Origin: Prostheceraeus crozeri
Lineage: Eukaryota; Platyhelminthes; Polycladida; Euryleptidae
Direction of reading: 5' to 3'
Length of the DNA stretch: 64,000 nucleotides
Assembly: GCA_907163375.1 (NCBI GenBank)
Contig: CAJQUW010011499.1
Location: forward strand, 118,231 to 182,230
Shown here: positions 1 through 9,840 of the stretch, in pieces
Position numbering within the stretch: the stretch's first letter is position 1
How the letters are laid out: each line of letters starts with the position of its first letter
The notes under the pieces: model-generated
The model's database searches: none
The model's input: only the letters and a program-made list of their open reading frames with translations
What the model was told of the DNA's origin: nothing
Position numbers and translations under genes: made by a program

Positions 1-303
1 TACAGTTGAAAGCTTCATTCATGTAGTAAATCCTTATATACAACAGAAGTTGAAGCATGTGATGAAAAGTAAATATGATGTAAAGACACACCACATTTTC
101 GTTTTCAATTGATAATCAAACGCGTTGTTCTGAAACTGGGTGATGACATTCAATGTCAATTGAGTAAAAATTTGAAAAAAACTCTTTGGTTTTTCAATGC
201 TACAAACAGGTGTTTGCTGCTGCGCATACGATTGGTATAGAAACACCAATGACACTTGATAAACATGAACAGCACCTTTACATTCAAAGTGATTTGATTC
301 TAA

Positions 304-531
304 CCTATTTCTGTTGGTGAGAAAAAAGAATACATTTTACGTGATTTCATTCATGATAAAGACGCTTCATATGGAATAGTCGAGAAGATGTTTGAATCTA
401 TTTTCTATCATCCCGTCGTCAAACAAACTATACCCTCTATTGCTATCAAAATTACCAATGGTTTACAAGAGTGCATCCACGTGAAAGATACTAAATCCCT
501 CGTAACTTTAGTGTTTCGGAAAACAAAGTGA
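304..531 (+). pseudogene. C-terminal fragment of an unidentified element protein
   Basis: An open stretch of about 75 codons ends in TGA at 529-531. It converges tail-to-tail with the polymerase gene, leaving about 180 bp between them. The sequence is a mix of hydrophobic and charged residues ending in a basic tail (VFRKTK). I do not recognise the family. Its place beside a Polinton-like polymerase makes a structural or accessory protein of the same element plausible, but this is inference from position only. Confidence 0.35.
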
Positions 532-710
532 AGTCATTGTGATATGTTTATTGAAATAAAAATATGTATATGAAAAAGTCTTTTCACAGATATAGGGGGA
601 ATGGGCTGACTGTAGGCATATATTCACAAGGAAGAAACGATCTCATGCGATACATAAAACAACCATGTATCTCTACAAAAAGCAACATCAAAATACTGAG
701 TTAAAGTTGA

Positions 711-3700
711 TTATGTCAATACATCTCCTGAATGTGGTAGCGTGAGTTTTATTCTTTTGGGTGGAGGTATGTTTGTGTCAGGATGTCCATGTGGAAGAGG
801 TGTGTTATGTCCTATCCAACACCTCTTATCCTCCCATGCTGAAAGTGCTCGTTTCTTGAACGTGTACGTTTTCACAGTATGAACTTGAGATTTTAAGATT
901 GTCATATTGACAAACGTTATATTTTTATTTTTATAGGCCTTCTTATAGGAGCGATGTTTCATTTTGTTGAACAATGGATTTTGATATACCTTTAGCACGC
1001 TTAATACTATCTGCACATTCTTTTAATTTCATGGAATACATTTTAGGACGGAGGAGAATCATTTCATCTATTTCCTTTCCTGCTGTTTCATCCTTAAAAC
1101 AACCAAGTTTGGCTTTATTCTGTATGGAATAGAGTGGATGAGTGGGATTGTAGTTAGATGTGTCGAAATATTTTTCTAATGACTTGCCTACTTCATTAAA
1201 ATTTAAATCTTTTTGAGTGGTAATTCCTAAAAAGAAACTATCTGTATCACCACCCAGCAAGCGAACCTCTTTTACGAGAGGGCATGGTTTTAATATTTTG
1301 TAGAAGAGTTGATACATTTCAAGCTTGGAATAATCTAAAACGGCTTGCCCAATATAGATGGGTTTGCACAACTCAACTTCTGAATTTATCATTTTAACAC
1401 CTACAAGATCCTCATCGATGATGTCTCTATCAATGAAAAGAGGTGATGAGGTCAATTTGTGATATTTTTGTTCATCAACGACTAGTTTGTAATTCATACG
1501 TTTTCTAACATCCTCCATGGTCTTTCCGAATAGACTGTTATTCTTATATTTATAAAAATCCTTTTCAAAATTATTTTGGGCGAGTGCACGTTTTTGACTG
1601 TTACTATCTATGTAGGGTTTGAGGAAGGCTTTCTGTCTAAATTTGATAATGCGGTGAACTGACTTTAGAAGCATGCCCATTTCTAAATAGAATTTTAATA
1701 TGCAGAAGTGTACGAGATAATTTTTCTTATCATATTGGTGAGTAAAAGTTTGCGGCATGGTTTGTACCTTGGCTGTCCACACTCTGTTAAGTTATTATGA
1801 AATTGTGACATGAATGGTGAAAAGATCTTCAAGATCTTCAGTCACTTCACCAGATTCAGGTGCGAGTGGGAAATCAGCAGTTTTATTTTTAATGCTATTT
1901 GGATAAATCAAATCCACTTCAAAATAATATCCCCAATCACCTTCATCTGGAATCTTCAGAATGTTTGAAGGGTTGGAGTAATACGCAAGCTCATTTTGAT
2001 TTAACCAACTAAACTCGGAATGAGGTAGTGGTTTAGACAGTGAACTGCCATATAAATTATTTTGGTCATAGTACTTTAGGTGGATATGATCATCACCTAC
2101 TGTTTCAGATTTTATATGATGTTTATTTACAAATGTGAGACCACCGCGTATTCCGCGCTCAAATATATTATACATCTCCGGGTCTTGTAAGAGATGAATG
2201 GTCTCACCAGTCATTTTAAAGGCTGATTTAAAGGACATGGCTGGTAGACTGACAAAGTGGACAGGATCTAATTTGTCTTCTTCTAATGCCACTCGTCGAA
2301 ATTCCTGAAAGACATCAGCCAGCAAAATGACATCTAATTCTAAGTAAGCGATCATATAATCGCCAAACGTTTTACAATCAAATTTTAACCATGCCTCTTG
2401 AGCATGTTCATAGTCCTCTACTGGACAATCTTCACCCGTCAAATCGTTTTTGAATTTGTCAATGGAAGGAAGGGTTGTTTCATTTAGTTTAGACATTGAG
2501 CTAAAATACGCATAAGGAAAGACTCCTTTGCGAGTGATTATTTCATCCGTTAAGTTTGGATAGTGTTTCTTCAAAGTTTGACTATGGGGAAGAAACTTGA
2601 GATTACGAACGAGAGAAGCTAGTGACGCTGACATGAATTGAAATGAATCTAAAAATTTTATTTCGAAGAAGACTGTCTTATTTTCTTTAGTTTTATCTAC
2701 TGGTACTTTTGCTGTCATTGCCATGAATTTTTCTCTCGTTTGTGCTATTACATTGAACTGCCACGATTTCATCTGGCTCAACCCTCCTTTTATGAGCATA
2801 TGACTGTCATAGCCCTTAAAGTTATGAAAAATGACGGGTAGTACACGACGTCTCAACCTAAGTGAAAAGTTACATTTGGAGCAGAGTGCGTTTCTAAATT
2901 TACCAGTGATGTGATCATGATCACGCACTTTCTTAATTTTATCGTCATCAAACGTTTTATGACATTTAGGACAGGATGTGCAACTTTCAAATTTTTGTTT
3001 GTCTTCATCTGACATATGTAGTGACTTACGCTGCAATTGGGAATCATATGATTGTTGAAATTTAGCAGCTTTATCGAGAAATTCTAGAAATTTTGAAATG
3101 CAATCTTCACCTTGCCAAGTATGCATTTTGTTTTGTCTATTCCTAAAGTGGTCATGCCATACTTCATAGCAGGATATGGCTGCTGGCTTGTGGATGATAT
3201 CATCAATGTAGCATTCTATGTCTGCGTAAATGACACGCAGGGGACTTAATTCGTCACCATTATCCCTATGTGAAAATATTTTATCTTTGGGCATGCGTTC
3301 CCATTTGTAATTTACCTCGCTTGCACCATTTATAGTGAGTTTCAAATTTATCTTTACTCCAAAAGGAGCGGATGCAGCGGTCGCATACAAAATGTTCACC
3401 TCTTTTAGAGTGCCCCAAGTGAGTGTACAAGCGAGAGATTTTGGGAATACCACAGTAGTGCCATTCCTCGCTATCATCTTGTTTTACTAATAAGAGGTTG
3501 ACTACATGTTCATAAACAAGTTGAACGTGAATTATAGCGGGCACCCTTCAACCCCTTCTCTCACATTTGAACGACAATTTTAATCTTATTATGTTTTTCG
3601 AACGTTTCTACATCTTTGATTTTCATGTTGTTACTATCACAACCTTCAAAGTCTAGTTATCCTCCCACTGTCTATAGCTATAGGTATGATTTCGATTCGC

Positions 3701-4538
3701 GTTGATATCATTATAGTGAAGGATGGATAGGACTGCATATTTGAAAACACTGTGATTTACAATCGACATTGATGACAGCTTTCTTATTATACAACGTTTT
3801 TGGTAGTTTAAATGTACCTCGAGCTGCATGACTTTCTAATAGTGAAATTTTGAATATGGCTGAGTCCACACAATCAAAAATGAGAGCGCTGTCGCGTTGA
3901 TTGAATTTATCTACATTTGATTTTAAACATTGAATGTGAAAATTTAGCCAAGACTCGCAGTCTACAACTTCGGTTGCGGAAGAGGAAGGAACATGAAACT
4001 GTATTCTCTCCGTCACTTGACCCGTTTGAAAATCTATCTTAATATATTTTAGTTTAAGGTAGATGAGCGCCTTCATTCTAAAATTGTCTAAATTGTTGAA
4101 GAGCGCTTCGATAATGTTTGAATTTTGAAGGAGCCACTCAGGAAAATCTACTATTTGAGTATTGGACTCCATGCAGTAGTCGCGTACTAAATTATTATGT
4201 GAAACATTAATGAGGGAGATGGTAGAGGTACCGTTGGTGTAGTGATCATTTGCATGCGTGTGTTGAAGTCTGTGCGAAGATCGCTGAAAGTGACTATCAA
4301 AAGAAAGAGGGCACAAATCGCAAGGAAAGGAGATGTCATCGTCAGAATCAACTTCACCTCCGGAGATTGACGCCGCTTTGCGTTGACACACACGTTGTTT
4401 GATGTGTCGAAGGAGACTGTGCTTCCTTGTAAACATATGTCCGCAGTCGGCACATTCCCACTCGTTGCCTTGTCGCGAGAGTCCTGAGCTGGAACTCACA
4501 TCACCTGAAAGAGAAATCATTCTTTCATCTCTGTTCAA
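711..4538 (-). pseudogene. Type-B DNA polymerase of Polinton-like element, broken
   Basis: This is the replicative DNA polymerase of the element, of the protein-primed B family found in Polintons/Mavericks and adintoviruses. Parts in reading order (minus strand): two C2H2 zinc fingers (about 4460-4250), an N-terminal region and a Cys-rich segment (to about 3290), exonuclease motif I (YADIE, near 3210), an endonuclease VII-like Cys/His block (CPKC...DHDH...CSKC, about 2975-2860), exonuclease II (HNFKGYD, near 2815), exonuclease III (near 2320), polymerase motif A (DQNNLYG, near 2050), motif B (near 1510), motif C (GGDTDS, near 1240) and a conserved C-terminal tail rich in basic residues (about 1040-720). 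The active-site signatures are all still legible, which points to a relatively recent insertion. The gene is interrupted several times (roughly four to six) and is not functional as it stands. Intron-like donor and acceptor motifs lie in its 5' part. Family assignment is firm. Confidence 0.9.
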
Positions 4539-5054
4539 GTCTCAGTGTATTGTTACAACCTACCTTGACTCAACAACTCTAAACTTTTCCTCGAGAAGGG
4601 AGGGTGTTGGTGATGAAGTTGATGCCTGAAATTGAGGAAGATGCTATTAGCCACACGTTTGAGGGAGATGAGTGAAGAAATTTTCAACTTACCATTTCAA
4701 CGAAATTATGTTTAAGCTTGATACTTCAACAAGATAGAGACTTCACTCAAATAATACGTCTCAAATTTGGAATTCACTTGTACGCCTCAAATAATAATAG
4801 AATTCGCTAGACAACAGTTCACTTATGCGTCTCAAAGACAGAGTGAAATGACACGAATGTCACTTTACATATATACTTTCATATTCATCATTCATTGGCT
4901 GTTCATTCTGATTGGTTGCTTGTTGATACTTAAGAATTAGAAAACATTTCAAAGTTATTATTCACAGTCAACATGACAAGCCCTCCGACAACACCAAACA
5001 CAAAATTCTCTTCTCCATCCTCAACACCAAAACGCTCCAACGAAGGTAGAGAAG

Positions 5055-5369
5055 GTGTTATTACCAGCGGACAACGAAGAGAGTGTATGTGAGAAGGAGT
5101 GTCCCGACTTAACAGGCGTGAGGTGGAAGTATCTCCAGCACGATACTGACGATGTGATGGAGATCACCAGTACGAAATTCCTCCACCAATTATGGGAGTG
5201 GTACACCCCTAACTCCCAGCCACGAACCATGGAGGAGTGGGAGTATATTGATAAAGTGAGGCTCGCAGTGGAAGAACGATTAAAGCAACTGAACTGTTTT
5301 TGCTATCTATGTGAAGCCAGACTCTGGGACGATATTGACGATGAAGACCTTTTGAAATACATGCCATAA
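5055..5369 (+). CDS. Small acidic protein of the element, unknown function
   Basis: A 104-codon ORF that I do not recognise. The product is acidic, rich in Glu, Asp and Trp, with a Cys cluster (CFCYLC) near residue 81 and an acidic C-terminus (DDIDDEDL). It has no obvious signal peptide or membrane segment. A stop codon is followed at once by AATAAA-like sequence (about 5368-5374), which fits a short polyadenylated gene. It is divergent from the polymerase gene, whose 5' end lies about 500 bp to the left, so the two may share an upstream control region at 4.55-5.0 kb. The true start may lie further upstream than the ATG given here. Codon composition looks coding, but without homologues this remains tentative. 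Confidence 0.4.
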   Translation: MLLPADNEESVCEKECPDLTGVRWKYLQHDTDDVMEITSTKFLHQLWEWYTPNSQPRTMEEWEYIDKVRLAVEERLKQLNCFCYLCEARLWDDIDDEDLLKYMP

Positions 5370-5426
5370 TAAATTTTTATTTCATATTATCTTTGCTTTC
5401 ATACTGACGTACTTGAATGGGGCTTC

Positions 5427-6245
5427 AGTGGATGATTTAACCATGTATACTTTTTCATTTGGAAATAGTAGCACGCTTAGTCTAACTTGTAAATCTTAAA
5501 ACATTTCATATGGACGATGATGATAGATGAAATAGTGTCAAATAAAATTAAGATAGCTTACACTTCTGATACAGGGATAGCAATCGACTGCGATCCATGT
5601 GTAAAGAGCTTGTTAGACTACGGATGGGCTTAAGTGGATGATTTAACCATGTATACTTTTTCATTTGGAAATAGTAGCACGCTTAGTCTAACTTGTAAAT
5701 CTTAAAACATTTCATATGGACGATGATGATAGTTGAAATAGTGTCAAATAAAATTAAGATAGCTTACACTTCTGATACAGGGATAGCAATCGACTGCGAT
5801 CCATGTGTAAAGAGCTTGTTAGACTACGGATGGGCTTAAGTGGATGATTTAACCATGTATACTTTTTCATTTGGAAATAGTAGCACGCTTAGTCTAACTT
5901 GTAAATCTTAAAACATTTCATATGGACGATGATGATAGATGAAATAGTGTCAAATAAAATTAAGATAGCTTACACTTCTGATACAGGGATAGCAATCGAC
6001 TGCGATCCATGTGTAAAGAGCTTGTTAGACTACGGATGGGCTTAAGTGGATGATTTAACCATGTATACTTTTTCATTTGGAAATAGTAGCACGCTTAGTC
6101 TAACTTGTAAATCTTAAAACATTTCATATGGACGATGATGATGATAGATGAAATAGTGTCAAATAAAATTTAGATAGCTTACACTTCTGATACAGGGATA
6201 GCAATCGACTGCGATCCATGTGTAAAGAGCTTGTTAGACTACGGA
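5427..6245. repeat. 206-bp tandem array, four copies
   Basis: Units begin at 5427, 5633, 5839 and 6045 (AGTGGATGATTTAACCATG...), a period of exactly 206 bp. The copies are nearly identical; the last has an extra GAT triplet and loses the repeat after GACTACGGA near 6245. No long ORF crosses the array. Near-identity says the amplification is recent or is kept homogeneous. A 20-bp part of the unit, CAGGGATAGCAATCGACTGC, recurs once outside the array at about 7086-7105, just before repeat R2, tying the array to the neighbouring cassette block. Confidence 0.95.
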
Positions 6246-6356
6246 AGAGAGAAGTGTGTTATGTTGCGTGTGGCGCGTGAGTGTCCTCCCATTTCATTCC
6301 ATTCATCAATTCGTCTCATTGATAGAGACAGGTAGAACTCATGGTTCTCATAACGT

Positions 6357-6767
6357 ATGCAATGGAAAGTTTTAGGCAACCTTCGACAGTTGGCTAAATG
6401 TCGCCCTGGCGCGAATGCATACTACGTTGAGACAGAGGCAATCACTTGCAAACATGACGCAGAGAGGTTTAACAAGATTGACCATTGCCGAATGTCCCTT
6501 GCGGTATACATAGCTACGGGTTTCACCGCCGCCCTTTACAGGAACGCCCGTCGAAAGGAAGTATTACACCGAACTTCATTTGCAACGTTCAAGTTGACTG
6601 ATAGCAGATTCAACTTAATGATAGTATTCGCCAGTCCGAAGACTGCCCAGGGCAAACCGCGAGGAGGTTCTATCATGTCTTGCCCCATGGTGGCCCTTAA
6701 GAGAGCCGATGGTTCGTTCTCGGGGGGTGTGAATTTGACTATTGGCTGGAATAGTCAATGGGTATGA
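6357..6767 (+). CDS. Hypothetical ORF overlapping repeat R1
   Basis: A 136-codon plus-strand ORF that I do not recognise. Its first ~75 codons are unique; codons ~77-123 lie in repeat R1, where the plus frame is also open in R2. It opposes the minus-strand cassette genes and overlaps the end of the 6739-6993 ORF by a few bases. The minus strand of the repeat is open as well, so openness alone does not show which strand, if either, is translated. The region is GC-rich compared with the flanks. I rate this as a possible gene of the element, not a firm one. Confidence 0.3.
   Translation: MQWKVLGNLRQLAKCRPGANAYYVETEAITCKHDAERFNKIDHCRMSLAVYIATGFTAALYRNARRKEVLHRTSFATFKLTDSRFNLMIVFASPKTAQGKPRGGSIMSCPMVALKRADGSFSGGVNLTIGWNSQWV
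6583..6725 (-). repeat. Cassette repeat R1 (~140 bp)
   Basis: First of three near-identical dispersed direct repeats (R1 6583-6725, R2 7108-7250, R3 7582-7729). R1 starts about 13 bp beyond the stop codon of the 84-aa minus-strand ORF. The shared block runs from ACGTTCAAGTTGACTG to GATGGTTCGTTCTCGGG on the plus strand. Both strands have an open frame across R1. Confidence 0.95.
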
Positions 6768-6993
6768 CGGTTAGGTTGTCATAGACCCTATACCGCCGAG
6801 GCCGTACTGGTGCATCTGGCACCTTTCGGATGCGGGTGGTATTTGGAGTCCACACCTCATCCGTCCAAACGATCCTCTTGATCTTCCCCTTCTTCTCATC
6901 CTCCTCATCCCACTCGTCGAGGATGACGAACTCGGGAATGGCGTTGTCTTCATCGGTGAAGACGGGAATGTTGTCGGTAGATGTCGCTTCCAT
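6739..6993 (-). CDS. Cassette ORF 1, 84-aa acidic protein
   Basis: An 84-codon ORF, unrecognised. The N-terminal half is strongly acidic (DEWDEEDEKKGK near residues 26-37), followed by a basic, proline- and arginine-rich C-terminal half (RIRKVPDAPVRPRRYR). It contains no Cys, no signal peptide and no membrane segment. A clear TATA-like box lies about 40 bp upstream of the ATG (7032-7043) and repeat R1 follows directly downstream. This box-ORF-repeat order is shared with the ORFs at 7260-7526 and 7824-9002, which supports its being a real gene of the element. Function unknown. Confidence 0.5.
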   Translation of the reverse strand: MEATSTDNIPVFTDEDNAIPEFVILDEWDEEDEKKGKIKRIVWTDEVWTPNTTRIRKVPDAPVRPRRYRVYDNLTVIPIDYSSQ

Positions 6994-7031
6994 CGTGACT
7001 TCAAATTGAATGAGAAGCGCTACAATCTTCT

Positions 7032-7043
7032 GGCTTATATAGG
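7032..7043 (-). promoter_or_regulatory. TATA-like box of cassette ORF 1
   Basis: CCTATATAAGCC on the minus strand, about 40 bp upstream of the ATG at 6993. Spacing matches the boxes before the other two cassette ORFs. Confidence 0.6.
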
Positions 7044-7107
7044 GTTTTCAACAATGAATTGCTCAACAGCGAATCAGAATGCTTCAGGGATAGCAATCGA
7101 CTGCATA

Positions 7108-7250
7108 ATGTTCAAGTTGACTGATAGCAGATTCAACTTAATGATAGTATTCGCCAGTCCGAAGACTGCCCAGGGCAAACCGCGAGGAGGTTCTATCATG
7201 TCTTGCCCCATGGTGGCCCTTAAGAGAGCCGATGGTTCATTCTCGGGAGT
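7108..7250 (-). repeat. Cassette repeat R2 (~140 bp)
   Basis: Second copy of the cassette repeat, starting about 10 bp beyond the stop codon of the 88-aa ORF. Almost identical to R1. Its outer side abuts a 20-bp match to the 206-bp tandem unit (about 7086-7105). Confidence 0.95.
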
Positions 7251-7259
7251 AACGTCATC

Positions 7260-7526
7260 TTACACCCTACCAATTCTGCTGAGAGAGTCTTTGACTCTCT
7301 CTTTGGTAGCACTGTCGACTTCCACACTAGCTGGTACATGGCTAAAAAGTGGAATGTAGCGCCATTCCGTTGGATTGACAGCAGTTGCTGTCATCGGATT
7401 GCCAATCCGAGCAAGATTATTAGAAACTCTGTCTTGCTCCTCTAGCCTGACAAACTCCTCAAATAAATTTCGCGGCGTTAACTGCGGTCCGCGAGGAGAG
7501 CTGACTTGACTGTTCGGCGTCTGCAT
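7260..7526 (-). CDS. Cassette ORF 2, 88-aa protein
   Basis: An 88-codon ORF, unrecognised. The product begins with a Ser/Pro/Gln-rich stretch (residues 1-18), then a probably helical, charged segment (NLFEEFVRLEEQDRVSNNLARI, shown here only as its key pattern of Glu, Arg and Leu at residues ~20-42), and ends with a basic helix. No Cys, signal peptide or membrane segment is seen. A TATA-like box (7557-7568) stands about 40 bp upstream of the ATG and repeat R2 follows immediately. Shared architecture with the ORFs on either side is the main support. Function unknown. Confidence 0.5.
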   Translation of the reverse strand: MQTPNSQVSSPRGPQLTPRNLFEEFVRLEEQDRVSNNLARIGNPMTATAVNPTEWRYIPLFSHVPASVEVDSATKERVKDSLSRIGRV

Positions 7527-7556
7527 GATTGAAATGAAATGAAATGAGAGGCAGTG

Positions 7557-7568
7557 GTTTATATACCC
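7557..7568 (-). promoter_or_regulatory. TATA-like box of cassette ORF 2
   Basis: GGTATATAAACC on the minus strand, about 40 bp upstream of the ATG at 7526; a good match to a eukaryotic TATA box. Confidence 0.65.
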
Positions 7569-7581
7569 CTCTAACGCGACG

Positions 7582-7729
7582 CAACGTTCAAGTTGACTGA
7601 TAGCAGATTCAACTTAATGATAGTATTCGCCAGTCTGAAGACTGCCCAGGGCAAACCGCGTGGAGGTTCTATCATGTCTTGCCCCTAGGTGGCCCTTAAG
7701 AGAGCCGATGGTTCGTTCTCGGGAGTGAA
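7582..7729 (-). repeat. Cassette repeat R3 (~145 bp)
   Basis: Third copy, slightly more diverged than R1 and R2. It lies about 95 bp beyond the stop codon of the 392-aa ORF. Intron-like signals (minus-strand GTAAGT at about 7814-7820 and TTGCAG at about 7760-7765) sit between that stop and R3, so R3 could be part of a downstream exon or 3' untranslated region. Confidence 0.92.
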
Positions 7730-7823
7730 TTGGTGGGGTGGTGAAGGCGGGCAAAGATCTGCAATGAAAATGATATGTATTAGAATAGGATATACTATCT
7801 TATTTACTTTTTCACTTACCAAG

Positions 7824-9002
7824 TTAGTCATCCTTTGGCAGTCTCGCGCGTTTCCGAATCGAAAATTTGTGGAGATGGCCGCGCATTCGTAGGCTGGCGT
7901 GGAGGCATTTTTTCGTGGGATGACCATTGTAGCATAGGATGGATTCGTCTAAATTCTGGTTTACGAGTACTTCGCCGGCCAAATGATTATCCCGAATAGG
8001 GATGTGAAACTCAAACAAACGATCCTCATTCACACGTTCCCACTCATCCCTCATGCGCTCCAACTTCTCATACGCCTGCCTCTCATCACCCCGCCGAGCC
8101 ACAGTCCTCTCCAACTCAACATTCCTCGCTCTCAACACACTCATCTCCTTCATCATCTCCTCAAACTTCGCTTCTGCATCTCTCATTCTTCTCTCCGCAG
8201 CACTCGCCCTCTTCTCACACTCATCATTCTTCTCTTCCAACTCTCGCGTCTTTTTCTTCAAATCAGTCACACTACGCCTCATTCTAATATTTTCATCCGC
8301 TACCTCCTTCGACTTCAGTTCCTTCTTTTTCAACTCATCCAACTCCTTCACAACTTCATCCTTCACTTTCTTCAAACTCTCATACTTATTAACCAACAAA
8401 TCATGCGCCATCTGCTGCGAAACATGCCTCTTCTCTTCATCCTTCAACCACCTCGCCGACTGCACACGAATCCCACCACTCTTCACTTTTGGGGAAGCTG
8501 AGCTCTTCGGGGGGTCGGTGATGACGATGTTTGACACCTCCGTCGACGAAGAGCTCAACTTCCTCACACGCTTCCTCACACGCTCCCTATCTAAATCCAC
8601 ATCATCCTCATCATCACTCTCAAGCACTCTCTTTCGCCCAATCTCAGCCTCCAACGACGCAACCGCTCTCGCCAACTCATCATTCTCAACAACATTCTCA
8701 ACAACATTCTCAGCCTTACCCTCTCGCTCGATCGCCAACATTCGCTCCCTCTCTTCCACAATCAACTGCGTAAATCTCAAATCAGTCACTAAACCACCAC
8801 TACAGTCAGCATGCACTCTGTAAAAACGCGCCTCATCCTCATCACCCTTCAGCACTGTACACTTCACGCACGCAACCCTATTCAAGATAATCATGTGGCC
8901 GGTGCCCGCCTTCTTGACATGAGCCTTGGCGTCCGCACTGCGATTAACTCGCCCACATGTGCACATTTTAATATGGTATTTGCGGTTCCTGTCATTAGCC
9001 AT
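7824..9002 (-). CDS. Cassette ORF 3, 392-aa coiled-coil protein
   Basis: The longest intact ORF in the window outside LINEs. Residues ~14-60 hold a Cys-rich segment (CTCG ... CVKC) that could bind a metal. Residues ~85-130 are helical and acidic. A basic cluster RERVRKRVRK near residue 140 could be a nuclear localisation signal, followed by a Ser-rich, Pro/Lys linker. Residues ~190-330 are a long Glu/Lys/Arg-rich heptad-like coiled coil. The C-terminal ~50 residues are basic. No signal peptide or membrane segment is seen. A TATA-like box (about 9037-9049) precedes the ATG and repeat R3 follows. I do not recognise the family; a coiled-coil scaffold or nucleic-acid-binding accessory protein of the element is a guess from composition. 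Very biased composition makes long antisense frames on the plus strand expected and not meaningful. Confidence 0.6.
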   Translation of the reverse strand: MANDRNRKYHIKMCTCGRVNRSADAKAHVKKAGTGHMIILNRVACVKCTVLKGDEDEARFYRVHADCSGGLVTDLRFTQLIVEERERMLAIEREGKAENVVENVVENDELARAVASLEAEIGRKRVLESDDEDDVDLDRERVRKRVRKLSSSSTEVSNIVITDPPKSSASPKVKSGGIRVQSARWLKDEEKRHVSQQMAHDLLVNKYESLKKVKDEVVKELDELKKKELKSKEVADENIRMRRSVTDLKKKTRELEEKNDECEKRASAAERRMRDAEAKFEEMMKEMSVLRARNVELERTVARRGDERQAYEKLERMRDEWERVNEDRLFEFHIPIRDNHLAGEVLVNQNLDESILCYNGHPTKKCLHASLRMRGHLHKFSIRKRARLPKDD

Positions 9003-9036
9003 GCCTGATTTTATTGTTAACTGTAAGGTAATGAAA

Positions 9037-9049
9037 TTTGTATAAGTTT
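9037..9049 (-). promoter_or_regulatory. TATA-like box of cassette ORF 3
   Basis: AAACTTATACAAA on the minus strand about 40 bp upstream of the ATG at 9002. Weaker match than the other two; position is what supports it. Confidence 0.35.
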
Positions 9050-9126
9050 GGAATCATGTAGTACAGTCATATTCCTAAAGAGTGTAGTGAGTGGCACTCG
9101 ATCCCGTCGACAGCCCGAAGGCCTTG

Positions 9127-9245
9127 TACTGATCACTAGGGAAGTGAGAGATCTTCCCCGATACCAGCTCTTTACAGCTGAAGACATCATTGTCACTGCC
9201 CCGAAGTGGTAACAGGAACGCCGAGTCAAAGGTAGTGATCAGTAG
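9127..9245. repeat. 12-bp inverted repeat flanking a 95-bp core
   Basis: TACTGATCACTA at 9127-9138 and its exact complement TAGTGATCAGTA at 9234-9245. The rest of 9003-9830 holds no ORF and no other recognised element; a second short palindrome lies at about 9292-9311 (CAAATCTGATAGCAGATTTG). Confidence 0.6.
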
Positions 9246-9840
9246 CTGGGATCTAACCCCTCAAAGCTGCCTTAGACTTAGTTAAATTTCAAATCTGATA
9301 GCAGATTTGAACTCAGGATACTTGAAAACCTTAGTCTATATGTTAAAACTTTGAAAAAAGTGAAAATTAAGAATTTTTAAAAAATTCCGCATTTTTACTA
9401 CTCATACTACTTTTAAAAAATTTTATCAGTAGTGAAGACACTATCAAACTCTATCATAGAAACTTTGAAGTAAGAAGATAGCTTGCCTACTTCAAAAGAT
9501 AGAGTCCTTTGAAATACCCGATATCGGGAGCTCAGAGCGACGACCGTCGCTTACCTCGTCTTTCGATGAAGTGATCAGACTTACGTTGTCGGGGGTTTAT
9601 ATATGCTCGGAAGAAAACTTAAAATGGCTCTATCTCCGAAAGTATTCATCGTAGCGACACGCGGTTTGTTGCAAACGATTCGTCTTATCATTCTCTATCA
9701 AATGACACCTGAACCATTCTCATGTGACCACGGGAAGTTGGTGGGTCAGCACATGTCCATGTAACATGCCACAAGTGAAAAAATTCCTAAGTGTGAGAGC
9801 TCCAGTGTGGTGAAAATTTTGAAAAATTTAAAACTTCCGA

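Larger units (their letters stand above)
1..9300. mobile_element. Polinton/Maverick-like element (fossil)
   Basis: A virus-like DNA element is inferred from a protein-primed-type family B DNA polymerase (711-4538), a convergent protein fragment on the plus strand (304-531), and a run of small closely packed ORFs with TATA-like boxes (5.0-9.0 kb) whose base composition is visibly more GC-rich than the AT-rich flanks. The left end lies outside the window and no terminal inverted repeat could be paired; the right limit near 9.3 kb is only where recognisable content stops. The polymerase is broken, so the copy is not whole. I see no integrase, capsid or ATPase that I can name in this part. The family assignment rests on the polymerase; the link between the polymerase and the small-ORF block is inferred from adjacency and style. 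Confidence 0.65.

Noticed and set aside
5427-6245. CRISPR-like array
   Set aside because: The 206-bp units are contiguous with no unique spacers, in an animal-type sequence; it is a plain tandem repeat.
7983-8823. Long plus-strand frames (172 and 256 codons)
   Set aside because: Antisense of the 392-aa coiled-coil ORF, whose codon bias keeps the opposite strand open.
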